52,519 nucleotides of DNA from Bacillus infantis (GTDB lineage: Bacteria; Bacillota; Bacilli; Bacillales; Cytobacillaceae), in the NCBI RefSeq assembly GCF_020171945.1, contig NZ_JAIVAP010000004.1, positions 1 to 52,519 of the forward strand, written 5' to 3'. The notes under the pieces are model-generated. The model made no database searches and was not told the origin of the DNA. It worked only from the letters and a program-made list of their open reading frames with translations. This document shows positions 7,609 to 15,738 of the stretch, piece after piece. Every line of letters begins with the position of its first letter. Within the stretch, counting starts at the first letter, position 1. The position numbers were made by a program, and so were the translations under genes.

Positions 7609-8298
7609 ATGAAAACAATACATACATCCTTCAAGGAAGCAGTTGCCGGCATCCAGGATGGAGCGACACTGATGGTGGGCGGCTTCGGACTGTGCGGCAT
7701 TCCTGAGAACCTGATCCTTGCCCTGGTGGAAAAAGGGGTGAAGGACCTGACCGTTATCTCCAACAACTGCGGAGTGGACGATTGGGGTCTCGGTCTGTTG
7801 TTGAAAAATAAGCAAATCAGAAAAATGATCGGCTCTTATGTGGGCGAAAATAAGGAATTTGAGCGCCAGGTGCTATCAGGGGAAATCGAAGTCGAGCTGC
7901 TGCCGCAGGGAACGCTGGCAGAGAAGATCCGCGCCGGCGGTGCCGGCATCCCGGCATTTTATACACCTGCTGGCGTAGGGACTCCGATTGCGGAAGGAAA
8001 AGAGACCAGGATCTTCAACGGAAAGGAATATTTGCTTGAAGAGGCGCTTTCCGCAGACTTCAGCCTTGTCCGTGCATGGAAAGGGGACCGTATGGGAAAT
8101 CTCGTATACCGGAAAACGGCGAGGAATTTCAACCCTATGATCGCAGCCGCAGGGAAAACAACGATTGCGGAAGTGGAGAACCTTGTAGAGACTGGCGGGC
8201 TGGAGCCGGAAAACATCCATACGCCGAGCATTTATGTTCAAAGCATCATTAAAGGCAGCCAGGAAAAACGGATTGAGCGCCTGACTGTCAAATCATAA
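7609..8298 (+). CDS. scoA: 3-oxoacid CoA-transferase, subunit A
   Basis: A 229-residue alpha subunit of a succinyl-CoA:3-oxoacid (or acetate) CoA-transferase. [10 protein letters not shown] near residues 24-33 is the CoA-binding glycine-rich loop of family I CoA-transferases. GAGAGGAG precedes the ATG. The B subunit follows after 25 bases. Together they would activate acetoacetate to acetoacetyl-CoA. The CoA donor (succinyl-CoA or acetyl-CoA) cannot be told from the sequence. Confidence 0.92.
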   Translation: MKTIHTSFKEAVAGIQDGATLMVGGFGLCGIPENLILALVEKGVKDLTVISNNCGVDDWGLGLLLKNKQIRKMIGSYVGENKEFERQVLSGEIEVELLPQGTLAEKIRAGGAGIPAFYTPAGVGTPIAEGKETRIFNGKEYLLEEALSADFSLVRAWKGDRMGNLVYRKTARNFNPMIAAAGKTTIAEVENLVETGGLEPENIHTPSIYVQSIIKGSQEKRIERLTVKS

Positions 8299-8323
8299 CT
8301 AAGAAGAGAAAGGAGCAGCAGAT

Positions 8324-8992
8324 ATGAGCAGCGATAAAGGCGCCGTGCGCGAGAAAATTGCCAGACGGGCAGAGAAAGAAATTAAAGACGGATTTTATGT
8401 AAACCTCGGCATAGGCATGCCGACACTTGTAGCCAATTATATTTCCGAAAACAAGGAAGTGGTCCTTCAATCCGAGAACGGGCTTCTTGGAATAGGGCCC
8501 TATCCGGATAAGGAAGATGTGGATGCCGACCTGATCAATGCCGGAAAAGAAACCGTTACGGCCATACCGGGGGCAGCCTATTTTGACAGTGCTGAATCTT
8601 TTGCGATGATCCGGGGCGGGCATGTCAATGTCGCCATTCTGGGAGGCATGGAGGTTTCCGAGGAAGGGGACCTGGCCAATTGGATGATCCCAGGCAAAAT
8701 GATCAAAGGCATGGGCGGTGCGATGGATCTTGTCCATGGGGCGCAAAAGATCATTGTCATCATGGAGCATACAAATAAAAACGGGGAAAGCAAGATACTC
8801 AAGTCCTGCTCCCTCCCGCTGACAGGCAAAGGGGTCGTGGACCGCATCATTACAGAGCGTGCCGTGATAGATGTAACAGACGAGGGGCTAAAGCTGGTTG
8901 AGGTGGCGAAAGGCTTTACGGTCGAAGAAGTGGTCAGCTCGACCGGTCCGGAACTGCAGGTGGGCGACGCGGTCTTAACAGAGGCATTTTAA
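8324..8992 (+). CDS. scoB: 3-oxoacid CoA-transferase, subunit B
   Basis: A 222-residue beta subunit of a family I CoA-transferase. The SENG motif near residues 50-53 carries the catalytic Glu51 that forms the CoA thioester. The stretch [23 protein letters not shown] is typical of ScoB/AtoA. GAAAGGAG precedes the ATG. Length is normal for the separate B subunit. Confidence 0.93.
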   Translation: MSSDKGAVREKIARRAEKEIKDGFYVNLGIGMPTLVANYISENKEVVLQSENGLLGIGPYPDKEDVDADLINAGKETVTAIPGAAYFDSAESFAMIRGGHVNVAILGGMEVSEEGDLANWMIPGKMIKGMGGAMDLVHGAQKIIVIMEHTNKNGESKILKSCSLPLTGKGVVDRIITERAVIDVTDEGLKLVEVAKGFTVEEVVSSTGPELQVGDAVLTEAF

Positions 8993-9054
8993 TGAAAGTT
9001 GGGTGCAGCCTCTGCGGCTGTACCTTTCTTCTGTATACAGAGAGGGGATATCAA

Positions 9055-9426
9055 ATGGGAATCACTTTTAAAGGGATCGATCATATTCAGCTGGCAGCTC
9101 CAAAAGGGACAGAAGAGCAGGCCAGGGAATTTTACGGAAAGCTGCTGGGGCTTGAAGAAATCCCCAAGCCTGGGAATCTGCAAAAGAGGGGCGGCTGCTG
9201 GTTCCTCTGCGGAAGCCAGGAGGTGCACATCGGCATCCAGGAAGATTTTCTTCCGGCCAGGAAGGCTCATCCGGGCTTTGTTGTCGAGGATCTTACCGGA
9301 CTGCGGAGCAGGCTGGAAGAGGCCGGCGCAGTGATCAAGGAGGAGCCGCCGATTGATGGAAGAAACCGCTTCTTTACAGAAGATCCGTTTGGGAACAGAA
9401 TCGAGTTCCTCGAATTTATCAGCTGA
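9055..9426 (+). CDS. VOC (glyoxalase/bleomycin-resistance fold) family protein
   Basis: A 123-residue single-domain member of the vicinal oxygen chelate superfamily: IDHIQLAAPKG at the start, AREFYGKLLGLEE, then DPFGNRIEFLE near the end, with His and Glu residues at the usual metal-ligand positions. The start at 9055 is chosen for AGAGGGG upstream. It lies 62 bases after scoB and may be the last gene of that transcript. The substrate is not predictable. Confidence 0.82.
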   Translation: MGITFKGIDHIQLAAPKGTEEQAREFYGKLLGLEEIPKPGNLQKRGGCWFLCGSQEVHIGIQEDFLPARKAHPGFVVEDLTGLRSRLEEAGAVIKEEPPIDGRNRFFTEDPFGNRIEFLEFIS

Positions 9427-9466
9427 TCCTTACCGAGCAGGGAAGAATTCTGCACTGCTCCTTGTA

Positions 9467-9475
9467 TGCTATAAT
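9467..9475 (+). promoter_or_regulatory. Extended -10 promoter of yqkE
   Basis: TGC-TATAAT is an extended -10 element, about 30 bases before the yqkE start codon. No clear -35 is seen. Confidence 0.5.
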
Positions 9476-9507
9476 ATCCTGTAAATACGCAAAAAGAGGG
9501 ATAGAAC

Positions 9508-9753
9508 ATGAAGAAAAAACGCCAAACAGCACAGCGGAAAAAAGACGACAAGCCGGTTACACTGGGGGATATGCTGAATCAGGACCTGATGGATCAGCTG
9601 AAGGCAGCAAAGAAGCAGCTGAAAGATGAGGAATTGAAGAAGGCAGAAGAAGAGGAAAAAAGAAAGATAGAGGAACGGCGTTTAAAAGAGAAGAATAAAA
9701 GCTTTGAAGAGCTTCTTCAGGAGAGCAATTTAAACTGGAAAGAGTATAAATGA
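9508..9753 (+). CDS. yqkE: YqkE, lysine/glutamate-rich coiled-coil protein
   Basis: An 81-residue, highly charged protein with an uninterrupted helical stretch of Lys and Glu from about residue 28 to 68 (LKAAKKQLKDEELKKAEEEE and on), probably a coiled coil. Size and place match B. subtilis YqkE (DUF3886), of unknown function. AGAGGGA precedes the ATG. Its stop overlaps the start of the next gene by four bases. Confidence 0.8.
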   Translation: MKKKRQTAQRKKDDKPVTLGDMLNQDLMDQLKAAKKQLKDEELKKAEEEEKRKIEERRLKEKNKSFEELLQESNLNWKEYK

Positions 9754-10307
9754 TGGAAACTGGACCGAGGAAGGTGGAGGTCGTGCCGTACTGCGAAAGC
9801 TGGGCCATTTCCTTTCAGGAGGAAAAACAGCTTCTTGCTGCAGTCTTCGGAGAATCAGCAGCCATACACCATATTGGAAGCACATCCATTCCCGGCATGA
9901 GCGCCAAGCCGATCATTGATATCCTGGCCGAAGCGGACAGTGCCGGCCTTTTTGATGAGGCAGCACCCGAGCTGCAGGGATGGGGCTATATAGCCAAAGG
10001 AGAAAATGGCATCCCTGGCCGGAGGTATTTTGTAAGATTTACCGAAGCGGGGGAAAGGCTTGTCCATCTGCATTGTTATCCAAAAGGGCACCCCGAAATC
10101 GGCCGGCATCTGCTGTTCCGGGACTATTTGCAGAAGCATCCGGAGGAAGCCGGTTTATACAGCAGGACAAAGCTGGAAGCCGCCCGGAAATACCCTTATG
10201 ATATTGAGTCCTATATAAAGGAGAAGGATCCGGTGGTGAAGCTGCTTGATGAAAAGGCGCTGGATTGGCGCCTGCAAAAAAAAGAAAAGGAACAGGATCT
10301 ATCATGA
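9750..10307 (+). CDS. GrpB/UPF0157 family protein (YqkA-like)
   Basis: A 185-residue member of the GrpB family, related to nucleotidyltransferase folds. Seen are HHIGSTSIPGMSAKPIIDI near residues 40-58, with the GSTS and D-x-D-like region, and VHLHCYPKG later. The gene overlaps yqkE by four bases, so the two are translationally coupled. In B. subtilis a UPF0157 domain occurs in YqkA of the same neighbourhood, which supports orthology, but that protein carries an additional domain not found here. The second Met at 9753 is an alternative start. The function is unknown. Confidence 0.8.
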   Translation: MMETGPRKVEVVPYCESWAISFQEEKQLLAAVFGESAAIHHIGSTSIPGMSAKPIIDILAEADSAGLFDEAAPELQGWGYIAKGENGIPGRRYFVRFTEAGERLVHLHCYPKGHPEIGRHLLFRDYLQKHPEEAGLYSRTKLEAARKYPYDIESYIKEKDPVVKLLDEKALDWRLQKKEKEQDLS

Positions 10308-10322
10308 TCCTGTTCCTTTTTT
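10289..10322 (+). terminator. Terminator between the GrpB gene and yqkF
   Basis: GGAACAGGATC / GATCCTGTTCC, an 11-bp stem with a six-base loop and six T; the A-rich flank lets it work on the minus strand too. Confidence 0.92.
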
Positions 10323-10347
10323 ATGGTTATTTGGCAGTCGACAGGGC

Positions 10348-11268
10348 CTATCTGTGCTGTCCATATTGATTTGCCAGGCTGATAGACTGGATGGCCGCCA
10401 GTTCTTCAGCTGATAAAGGACCAGCTGCCGCCGCCCTTGCATTCTCCCTGACCTGTGCGGCCGAGCTGGCGCCGGCTGCCACCGAAGCTGCTGCAGGATT
10501 AGAGAGAACATATTGGAAAGCCAATTCTGTCATCGAACGGTTGCCGGCTGCGCCTTTCAGCCTGCCGAGAACGTCTTCAAGCTCTTTATAGCTGTAATCA
10601 AGATAACCGTTTTCCTTTACAGAACCAGAGGCTTTGCCCAGCATCTTATCGCTCAGCATCCCTTTGGCGAGCGGGCCGCGGACCACGGCGCTGATGGCAT
10701 TCTCTTTAAGAAGCGGAAGGGCTGTCTCCTCCGGGCGGCGGTCCAGGATGCTGTATTGCATCATGACAGAAGCGATATTGGACCTTTTCACGTATTCCCG
10801 GATCACATTTGGCCTGATGGAGGAAATCCCATAATGGCGGATGAAGCCCTCTTCCTTCAATTCCTCAAATGCTTCAATTGTTTCGTCTATCGGATCATCA
10901 AGGGTGCCGCCATGAAGCTGGTACAAGTCGATATAATCAGTTCCCAGCCGCTTCAGGCTTCCTTTGACGGCTTCTTTAATATAAGCCTTAGAAGGATCCC
11001 AGCTCCAGCCGTCCTTTACTTCATTCCAGCGGTTGCCTGCTTTTGTGGCAATAATGACGTTTTCACGCACTTCCTTGAGTGCTTCGCCGACGATTTTTTC
11101 ATTTTCCCCGAAATCGTACAGATCTGCTGTATCAAAATAGTTGATTCCTTCTTCCAAAGCTGTCTCGATGATCTTCTTTCCTTCCAGGGCGTCTGTCCCA
11201 AGCGACATGCAGCCAAGTCCCAGCTCGCTTACATACAGTCCCGACTTTCCTAGCTCCCTCTTTTTCAT
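10348..11268 (-). CDS. yqkF: Aldo/keto reductase YqkF
   Basis: A 306-residue NADPH-dependent aldo/keto reductase. The catalytic tetrad is visible: DTADLY (Asp46 and Tyr51 region), ATKAG with the Lys, and YQLHGG with the His. The C-terminal AAGASSAAQVREN part matches the cofactor-binding region. B. subtilis YqkF holds the same place next to mciZ. AGGTGAAG precedes the ATG. Tandem T-tract support comes from the shared terminator with the GrpB gene. The substrate is unknown. Confidence 0.92.
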   Translation of the reverse strand: MKKRELGKSGLYVSELGLGCMSLGTDALEGKKIIETALEEGINYFDTADLYDFGENEKIVGEALKEVRENVIIATKAGNRWNEVKDGWSWDPSKAYIKEAVKGSLKRLGTDYIDLYQLHGGTLDDPIDETIEAFEELKEEGFIRHYGISSIRPNVIREYVKRSNIASVMMQYSILDRRPEETALPLLKENAISAVVRGPLAKGMLSDKMLGKASGSVKENGYLDYSYKELEDVLGRLKGAAGNRSMTELAFQYVLSNPAAASVAAGASSAAQVRENARAAAAGPLSAEELAAIQSISLANQYGQHR

Positions 11269-11335
11269 ATCTTCACCTCAAACTTATGATGAATCCATTG
11301 TATCGAAAAGAAGGGCACAGCCACAAATATAAAGG

Positions 11336-11503
11336 CTATTTTACCCTTCGGAGCCGGACTTTTTTCTGGCTGGCAGCTGTCTCTGCCGAATCGATCCATT
11401 CCTTGATCAGTGTATGTTTCAAAGTGTACTCTCTCAATTTTTCACGAATCTCCCATGCCTTGCCTGCAAGGATGACGCCTTTAGAGTGGACGTGGACTTT
11501 CAA
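11336..11503 (-). CDS. mciZ: MciZ, sporulation inhibitor of FtsZ assembly (extended form)
   Basis: A 55-residue homologue of MciZ, the mother-cell peptide that caps FtsZ filaments during sporulation. The first 40 residues match remembered B. subtilis MciZ closely: MKVH, then KGV(I/V)L(A/V)GKAWEIR, LREY and (K)WI. Arg20, known to matter for FtsZ binding, is present. The start is TTG at 11503, set by GGGGGAG six bases upstream and by the MKVH start of the known protein. After the usual end it carries about 15 extra residues ending QKKVRLRRVK, strongly basic. A CATACATT at 11540-11533 (minus strand) may be a sigma E -10 element. The gene sits between yqkF and nudF as in B. subtilis. Confidence 0.9.
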   Translation of the reverse strand: MKVHVHSKGVILAGKAWEIREKLREYTLKHTLIKEWIDSAETAASQKKVRLRRVK

Positions 11504-11576
11504 TTCATACTCCCCCAAATAAAGTATGATAAAATGTATGAGCAGATAATCGGATTAGAACTGGAGTGATAGAACA

Positions 11577-12131
11577 GTGAAGCATCCTTTAGAAGAAAAA
11601 ACGATAAAAACAGAGCAGATTTTTAACGGGAAGGTCATCTCCCTTCAGGTGGATGATGTGGAGCTGCCAAACGGAAAAAGCTCAAAACGGGAGATAGTCA
11701 AGCATCCTGGAGCAGTAGCTGTCATTCCCCTTACTGATGACAACAAAATTGTGATGGTAGAGCAGTTCAGAAAACCCCTTGAAAAGGCAATAGTGGAAAT
11801 TCCGGCAGGCAAGCTTGAAAAAGGCGAGGATCCGGAGCTTTGTGCAAAGAGGGAGCTGGAAGAAGAGACAGGCTATGTTTGCGGAAAAATCGAAAAACTC
11901 GTTTCCTTTTATACTTCACCAGGATTCGCTGATGAGATTCTCCATATTTACGCAGCAAGGGAACTGAGCAAAAAAGAAAACCCTGCTGTTCCGGACGAGG
12001 ATGAATTTGTCGATGTAATCGAGCTTACTCTTGAAGAGGCACAGGCTTATATAGCAGATCAGAAAATCCATGATGCCAAAACAGTCTATGCTGTCCAATA
12101 TCTCCAAATCGAACAGCTGAAAAGCAGATGA
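11577..12131 (+). CDS. nudF: ADP-ribose pyrophosphatase NudF
   Basis: A 184-residue Nudix hydrolase that splits ADP-ribose to AMP and ribose 5-phosphate. The Nudix box is complete: GKLEKGED, then CAKRELEEETGY with the metal-binding Glu residues, near residues 79-101. The N-terminal domain with HPGAVAVIP is typical of ADP-ribose pyrophosphatases. The start is GTG with GGAGTGA upstream. Its stop overlaps the next gene by four bases. Confidence 0.93.
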   Translation: MKHPLEEKTIKTEQIFNGKVISLQVDDVELPNGKSSKREIVKHPGAVAVIPLTDDNKIVMVEQFRKPLEKAIVEIPAGKLEKGEDPELCAKRELEEETGYVCGKIEKLVSFYTSPGFADEILHIYAARELSKKENPAVPDEDEFVDVIELTLEEAQAYIADQKIHDAKTVYAVQYLQIEQLKSR

Positions 12132-13300
12132 TGCTTCAAACTTATTATGCCGATATGCACATCCATATCGGCCGGACAAAGTCAGGGCGCGCGGTTAAAA
12201 TAACCGGGGCCAGATCACTTGTGTTTTCAAATGTCATCGAGCATGCAAGGGACAGCAAAGGGCTTGATATGATCGGGATAATTGACTGCCATTCACCTGA
12301 GGTAATAGAAGAGATGGAAGAGCTGATGGCCTTGGGCGAGCTTGTGCAATCACCTGAAGGAGGCCTGCTGTACGGCGGCCTCGCAATCATCCCAGGGTCA
12401 GAGCTTGAAATCTATGATGAAAGCTGCAAGGGCCCCATCCATGTTCTCTGCTATTTTCCAAGCCTTGATGTGATGAAGGAATTCTCTTCATGGCTGAAAG
12501 GCCGCCTTAAAAATATCCATTTAAGCTCACAGCGGATTTATGCATCCGGGAAAGAACTGCAGTCACAGGTAAAGGCACTTGGCGGGTTATTCATTCCGGC
12601 CCATGTCTTCACGCCCTTCAAAAGCATGTATGGAAAAGGGGTGGACCGGACGCTTGAGGAGGTCTTTGATAAGGATCTCATCGATGGGATTGAACTGGGC
12701 CTGAGTTCGGACACAGAAATGGCTGATATGATACAGGAGCTGCACCAGTACCCTTTTCTCACAAATTCAGATGCTCACTCCCTCGGAAAGATAGCCAGGG
12801 AATATCAGCAGATCGAAATGGCCGGGCCTTCATTCAACGAGTTTCATTTAGCCTTGAAAAGAGAGGGAGGGAGAAGGATTTCCGCCAACTACGGACTGGA
12901 TCCGCAGCTGGGGAAATACCATCAGACGGTTTGTATGGACTGCCATTCCCCCCTCGCTTCCGGGCATAATGGCTGCCGGGAGTGCGGAAGCCGAAAGCAG
13001 GTGAAGGGAGTGGCCGATCGGATTATGGAGCTGAAGACAGCTGTGCATCCACCGGCAGACAGGCCGCCATATGTCCATCAAGTGCCGCTCGAATTCATTC
13101 CCGGCCTTGGCCCGAAAATCCTTGGAAGGCTGCTTGATCATTTTGGGACTGAAATGGACATACTCCACAGAGTGCCGAAGGAAGCCCTGGAAGAGGTCAT
13201 TCCAGATAAGCTTGCTGTGCTGATCGTCAAGGCGAGGAGCGGCCAGCTCAGCTTGAAAGCAGGCGGCGGAGGGAAGTACGGAAAGGTTGAGCAGGAATAG
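12128..13300 (+). CDS. Endonuclease Q-like PHP nuclease
   Basis: A 390-residue protein of the endonuclease Q family, DNA repair enzymes that cut 5' of deaminated bases (uracil, hypoxanthine) and abasic sites; characterised in Thermococcales and in some bacilli. Seen in order: a PHP metal centre starting ADMHIHIGRTKSG (residues 9-20), SDAH near 214-217, a four-Cys zinc ribbon (Cys269, 272, 283, 286) and a helix-hairpin-helix end FIPGLGPKILGRLL near 328. It overlaps nudF by four bases and must be translated from the same message. Family known; activity here is inferred. Confidence 0.85.
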   Translation: MMLQTYYADMHIHIGRTKSGRAVKITGARSLVFSNVIEHARDSKGLDMIGIIDCHSPEVIEEMEELMALGELVQSPEGGLLYGGLAIIPGSELEIYDESCKGPIHVLCYFPSLDVMKEFSSWLKGRLKNIHLSSQRIYASGKELQSQVKALGGLFIPAHVFTPFKSMYGKGVDRTLEEVFDKDLIDGIELGLSSDTEMADMIQELHQYPFLTNSDAHSLGKIAREYQQIEMAGPSFNEFHLALKREGGRRISANYGLDPQLGKYHQTVCMDCHSPLASGHNGCRECGSRKQVKGVADRIMELKTAVHPPADRPPYVHQVPLEFIPGLGPKILGRLLDHFGTEMDILHRVPKEALEEVIPDKLAVLIVKARSGQLSLKAGGGGKYGKVEQE

Positions 13301-13357
13301 CAGCTGGACCCGGAACAATCGGAGAACCGGGCTATACTGTAAATGTCTCGCAAAGAA

Positions 13358-13386
13358 CTGGATCCATAGAGCGGATCCGGTTTTTT
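13358..13386 (+). terminator. Terminator after the endonuclease Q gene
   Basis: CTGGATCC pairs with GGATCCGG (one T-G pair) around a seven-base loop, then six T. Confidence 0.85.
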
Positions 13387-13953
13387 CTATTCTTTTATCT
13401 TTGCAAAAATGCAAGTGTCCCTCAGTGCATCTCCACTGGCGCAAAGGGTATTTTTTCTTAAGGTAGCTTCCAGCGTAAAGCCGAGCTTTTCGGGGATTTT
13501 TCTGCTTGCTGTGTTCTCCGGGTCACACCGGATCTCAATTCTATTGGCAGACAGGCTGCTGAATGTAAACTCAATAAGGGCTTCGACCGCTTCGGAAATA
13601 TATCCTTTCTTATGATAGCGCGAATCGCACCAATAGCCGATTTCAAACCTGCCGGCCTCCCAGTCGATGCGGTGCAGGCCGGTCGAGCCGATGAAGCGGC
13701 CGTCTTCTTTGCGGTATATATGGAGGCGGATATCTTCTCTCAGCCAAAATTTAGCATATGAACGGCGGATTCCTGCTTCTGTTTCTTCAAGGGACTGCTC
13801 CCCGGCAGCGAAAGGCAGCCATTTTTTCAGCTCATCCTTTGATGCCATGACAGCATCAAACACTTCTTTCCCATCTCCTGGCAGGCAAGGCCGGATATAC
13901 AGTCTTTCTGTCTCTGCAATGATCTCAGGAAAGTCGATTAAAACCGGATCCAT
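13387..13953 (-). CDS. GNAT acetyltransferase, RimJ/RimL type
   Basis: A 188-residue acetyltransferase. The N-terminal TERLYIRPCLPGDG, then GSTGLHRID, FEIGYWCDSRYHKKGYISEA (acetyl-CoA binding loop) and N-terminal-acetylase type ENTASRKIPEKLGF are all typical of the RimJ/RimL branch. AAGGAGG seven bases before the ATG at 13953 decides the start over longer frames. It is convergent with the endonuclease gene. It could modify a ribosomal protein or a small molecule; which is not predictable. Confidence 0.88.
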   Translation of the reverse strand: MDPVLIDFPEIIAETERLYIRPCLPGDGKEVFDAVMASKDELKKWLPFAAGEQSLEETEAGIRRSYAKFWLREDIRLHIYRKEDGRFIGSTGLHRIDWEAGRFEIGYWCDSRYHKKGYISEAVEALIEFTFSSLSANRIEIRCDPENTASRKIPEKLGFTLEATLRKNTLCASGDALRDTCIFAKIKE

Positions 13954-14046
13954 TTTCCATTCCTCCTTTGTGATTGTTCCGATTATATCGGGTGGCACAA
14001 AGACTGGCAATATATTTTTTAAATAATGGCAAAATGATAGAATCCT

Positions 14047-14075
14047 GTCATAGACTGCTCTTTCCAGCATAGGAT
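14047..14075 (+). promoter_or_regulatory. Sigma E promoter of spoIIM
   Basis: GTCATAGA and CATAGGAT are 13 bases apart, close to the sigma E consensus (GTCATATT and CATACAAT). It ends 30 bases before the spoIIM start codon. Mother-cell expression fits the gene. Confidence 0.7.
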
Positions 14076-14105
14076 GTAGTAATAGATTCTACAGGAGGAA
14101 GAGCA

Positions 14106-14750
14106 ATGAAGAAACGTATGTACCAGAACTTTGCAGCCAATCATTTCCGTGAGCATTCCTCGATTTACTTATTCGTCATCGTCCTGTTTCTGATGGGGGT
14201 CATTTTTGGAGCCGTAGTGGTGAACAGCCTGAGCTTCAATCAAAAGGAAGATTTATATTACTACCTATCGCAATTTTTTGGACAGGTATCGGCCGGCACT
14301 GTAGCTGAATCACATGATCTTTTTATCCAAAGCCTGTTTCATAACAGCAAGTTCATCGGCCTGATGTGGCTTCTCGGCATCTCGATCATCGGCCTGCCGG
14401 TCATTCTTGTGCTTTTATTTATGAAAGGGATGGTTGTCGGATTCACGGTCGGCTTTCTTGTGAACAGGATGGGCTGGGATGGATTCCTGCTTTCCTTTGT
14501 GTCGGTCATGCCCCAGAATATCATCATCATTCCGGTCTTTATAATAACCGCAGCGCTGACAGTGGCCCTGTCTTTAAAAATGATCAGGAGGCAATTCATG
14601 AAAAATCTCGGCCAGCCAGTCGTGCCTATGTTTGGGAAATACCTGGCGGTGTTTTGTGCGGCAGTTGTATTATTATCAGTGGCTGCCGGCATAGAAGCCT
14701 ATCTTTCCCCGGCTTTGATGAAATCAGTTGTCAGCAGTGTAAAACCTTGA
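14106..14750 (+). CDS. spoIIM: Stage II sporulation protein M
   Basis: A 214-residue integral membrane protein with about five hydrophobic segments (near 22-40, 78-105, 112-128, 134-152 and 180-200). SpoIIM is part of the DMP complex (SpoIID, SpoIIM, SpoIIP) that thins septal peptidoglycan and drives engulfment; SpoIIM is the membrane anchor. ACAGGAGGAAGAGC precedes the ATG. The sigma E-type promoter and the place next to fur and xerD match B. subtilis. Confidence 0.95.
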   Translation: MKKRMYQNFAANHFREHSSIYLFVIVLFLMGVIFGAVVVNSLSFNQKEDLYYYLSQFFGQVSAGTVAESHDLFIQSLFHNSKFIGLMWLLGISIIGLPVILVLLFMKGMVVGFTVGFLVNRMGWDGFLLSFVSVMPQNIIIIPVFIITAALTVALSLKMIRRQFMKNLGQPVVPMFGKYLAVFCAAVVLLSVAAGIEAYLSPALMKSVVSSVKP

Positions 14751-14775
14751 TCGCTTATTTTGATTCATTATAAGA

Positions 14776-14790
14776 TGATAATTAATATAT
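14776..14790 (+). promoter_or_regulatory. Possible Fur box upstream of fur
   Basis: TGATAAT-T-AATATAT resembles the 7-1-7 Fur box (11 of 14 positions). The region is very AT-rich, so chance similarity is a real risk. Confidence 0.3.
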
Positions 14791-14817
14791 TTTAATATAA
14801 TATTTGTATCTTCTTAT

Positions 14818-14832
14818 TTATAATGATTTTAT
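14818..14832 (+). promoter_or_regulatory. Probable PerR box of fur
   Basis: TTATAAT-G-ATTTTAT matches the Per box TTATAATnATTATAA at 12 of 14 fixed positions and ends just before the -35 element at 14834. In B. subtilis PerR represses fur, so the site is expected here. Confidence 0.55.
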
Positions 14833-14833
14833 T

Positions 14834-14861
14834 TTGAAAACATCTCCCTATCTGTTATAAT
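14834..14861 (+). promoter_or_regulatory. Sigma A promoter of fur
   Basis: TTGAAA and TATAAT separated by 16 bases, 34 bases before the fur start codon. Confidence 0.8.
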
Positions 14862-14895
14862 GAGAACTGACAGTGCGAGGGAGGGACTTTACGGG

Positions 14896-15360
14896 ATGGA
14901 GACTAGAATAGATAGAATTAAAAAACAGCTGCATTCGTCAAGCTATAAATTAACACCGCAGCGTGAAGCTACAGTCCGTGTGCTGCTGGAGAATGAAGAA
15001 GATCATCTGAGCGCGGAAGATGTATACCTCCTTGTCAAAGAGAAGTCGCCTGAGATAGGCCTGGCGACCGTTTATCGCACACTGGAGCTATTAACTGAAC
15101 TGAAAATTGTCGATAAAATCAATTTTGGTGATGGAGTTTCCCGCTATGACCTGAGGCAGGAAGGCGCCGCACATTTCCACCACCATTTAGTATGCATAGA
15201 ATGCGGGGCAGTAGATGAAATCCAGGATGACCTTCTTGAGGATGTCGAAGCGATTGTCGAGCGTGACTGGAACTTTAAGATAAAAGATCACCGCCTGACA
15301 TTTCATGGCATCTGCTACCGCTGCCAGGATAAAGAAGACAGCGCTGATGAGGCTGAATGA
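14896..15360 (+). CDS. fur: Ferric uptake regulator Fur
   Basis: A 154-residue metal-responsive repressor of iron uptake genes. N-terminal winged helix (KLTPQREATVRVLLENEEDHLSAEDVY region), then the HFHHHLVCIECG metal-binding stretch and two Cys-x-x-Cys pairs (CIEC and CYRC) that hold structural zinc. GGAGGGA upstream decides the start at 14896 over an upstream ATG. The C-terminus has acidic residues after the second zinc pair. PerR and Zur are the alternatives; gene place beside xerD favours Fur. Confidence 0.95.
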   Translation: METRIDRIKKQLHSSSYKLTPQREATVRVLLENEEDHLSAEDVYLLVKEKSPEIGLATVYRTLELLTELKIVDKINFGDGVSRYDLRQEGAAHFHHHLVCIECGAVDEIQDDLLEDVEAIVERDWNFKIKDHRLTFHGICYRCQDKEDSADEAE

Positions 15361-15364
15361 CTGG

Positions 15365-15394
15365 AACCTTTTCTTTTAACCGGAAAAGGTTTTT
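15365..15394 (+). terminator. Terminator after fur
   Basis: AACCTTTTC / GAAAAGGTT, nine base pairs, then a T-rich tail. Confidence 0.85.
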
Positions 15395-15452
15395 ATTATT
15401 CTCCAAAAAACAGCTTGAATGGCCAAAAGCTTTAGCCAGTGAGGTATAAATC

Positions 15453-15480
15453 TTGTCCAGCTTGGCATATCTTTTATTAT
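15453..15480 (+). promoter_or_regulatory. Probable promoter of yqzK-xerD
   Basis: TTGTCC and TATTAT separated by 16 bases, about 20 bases before the yqzK start. Confidence 0.45.
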
Positions 15481-15500
15481 AGAATGCAGCTGGAGGAAGA

Positions 15501-15731
15501 ATGATGAGATCCTGGATGACTATGACGTTTAAAACATTGAAGGTATTTGTCCTGTTTACGGGATGTACAATCCTTTTTTATTACGGGCTTTTGTGGTTAA
15601 ATGAAGAATATCAGAGCTATCACCGCTATGATGAGCCGGAGGGCAGCGCCGTCAGGGTATCTGGTGATGCAGTTTCTGATGAAACCGACTGGTTTGACAG
15701 ACTGATTCTGTTTTACCTGAATGGGGAGTAA
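15501..15731 (+). CDS. yqzK: YqzK family protein
   Basis: A 76-residue protein with one membrane segment (about residues 11-30), an acidic, hydrophilic middle and a conserved-looking end DWFDRLILFYLNGE. Length and place between fur and xerD match B. subtilis YqzK (DUF4227), of unknown function. GGAGGAAGA precedes two adjacent ATG codons; either may be used. It ends eight bases before xerD. Confidence 0.85.
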   Translation: MMRSWMTMTFKTLKVFVLFTGCTILFYYGLLWLNEEYQSYHRYDEPEGSAVRVSGDAVSDETDWFDRLILFYLNGE

Positions 15732-15738
15732 TGCATAA

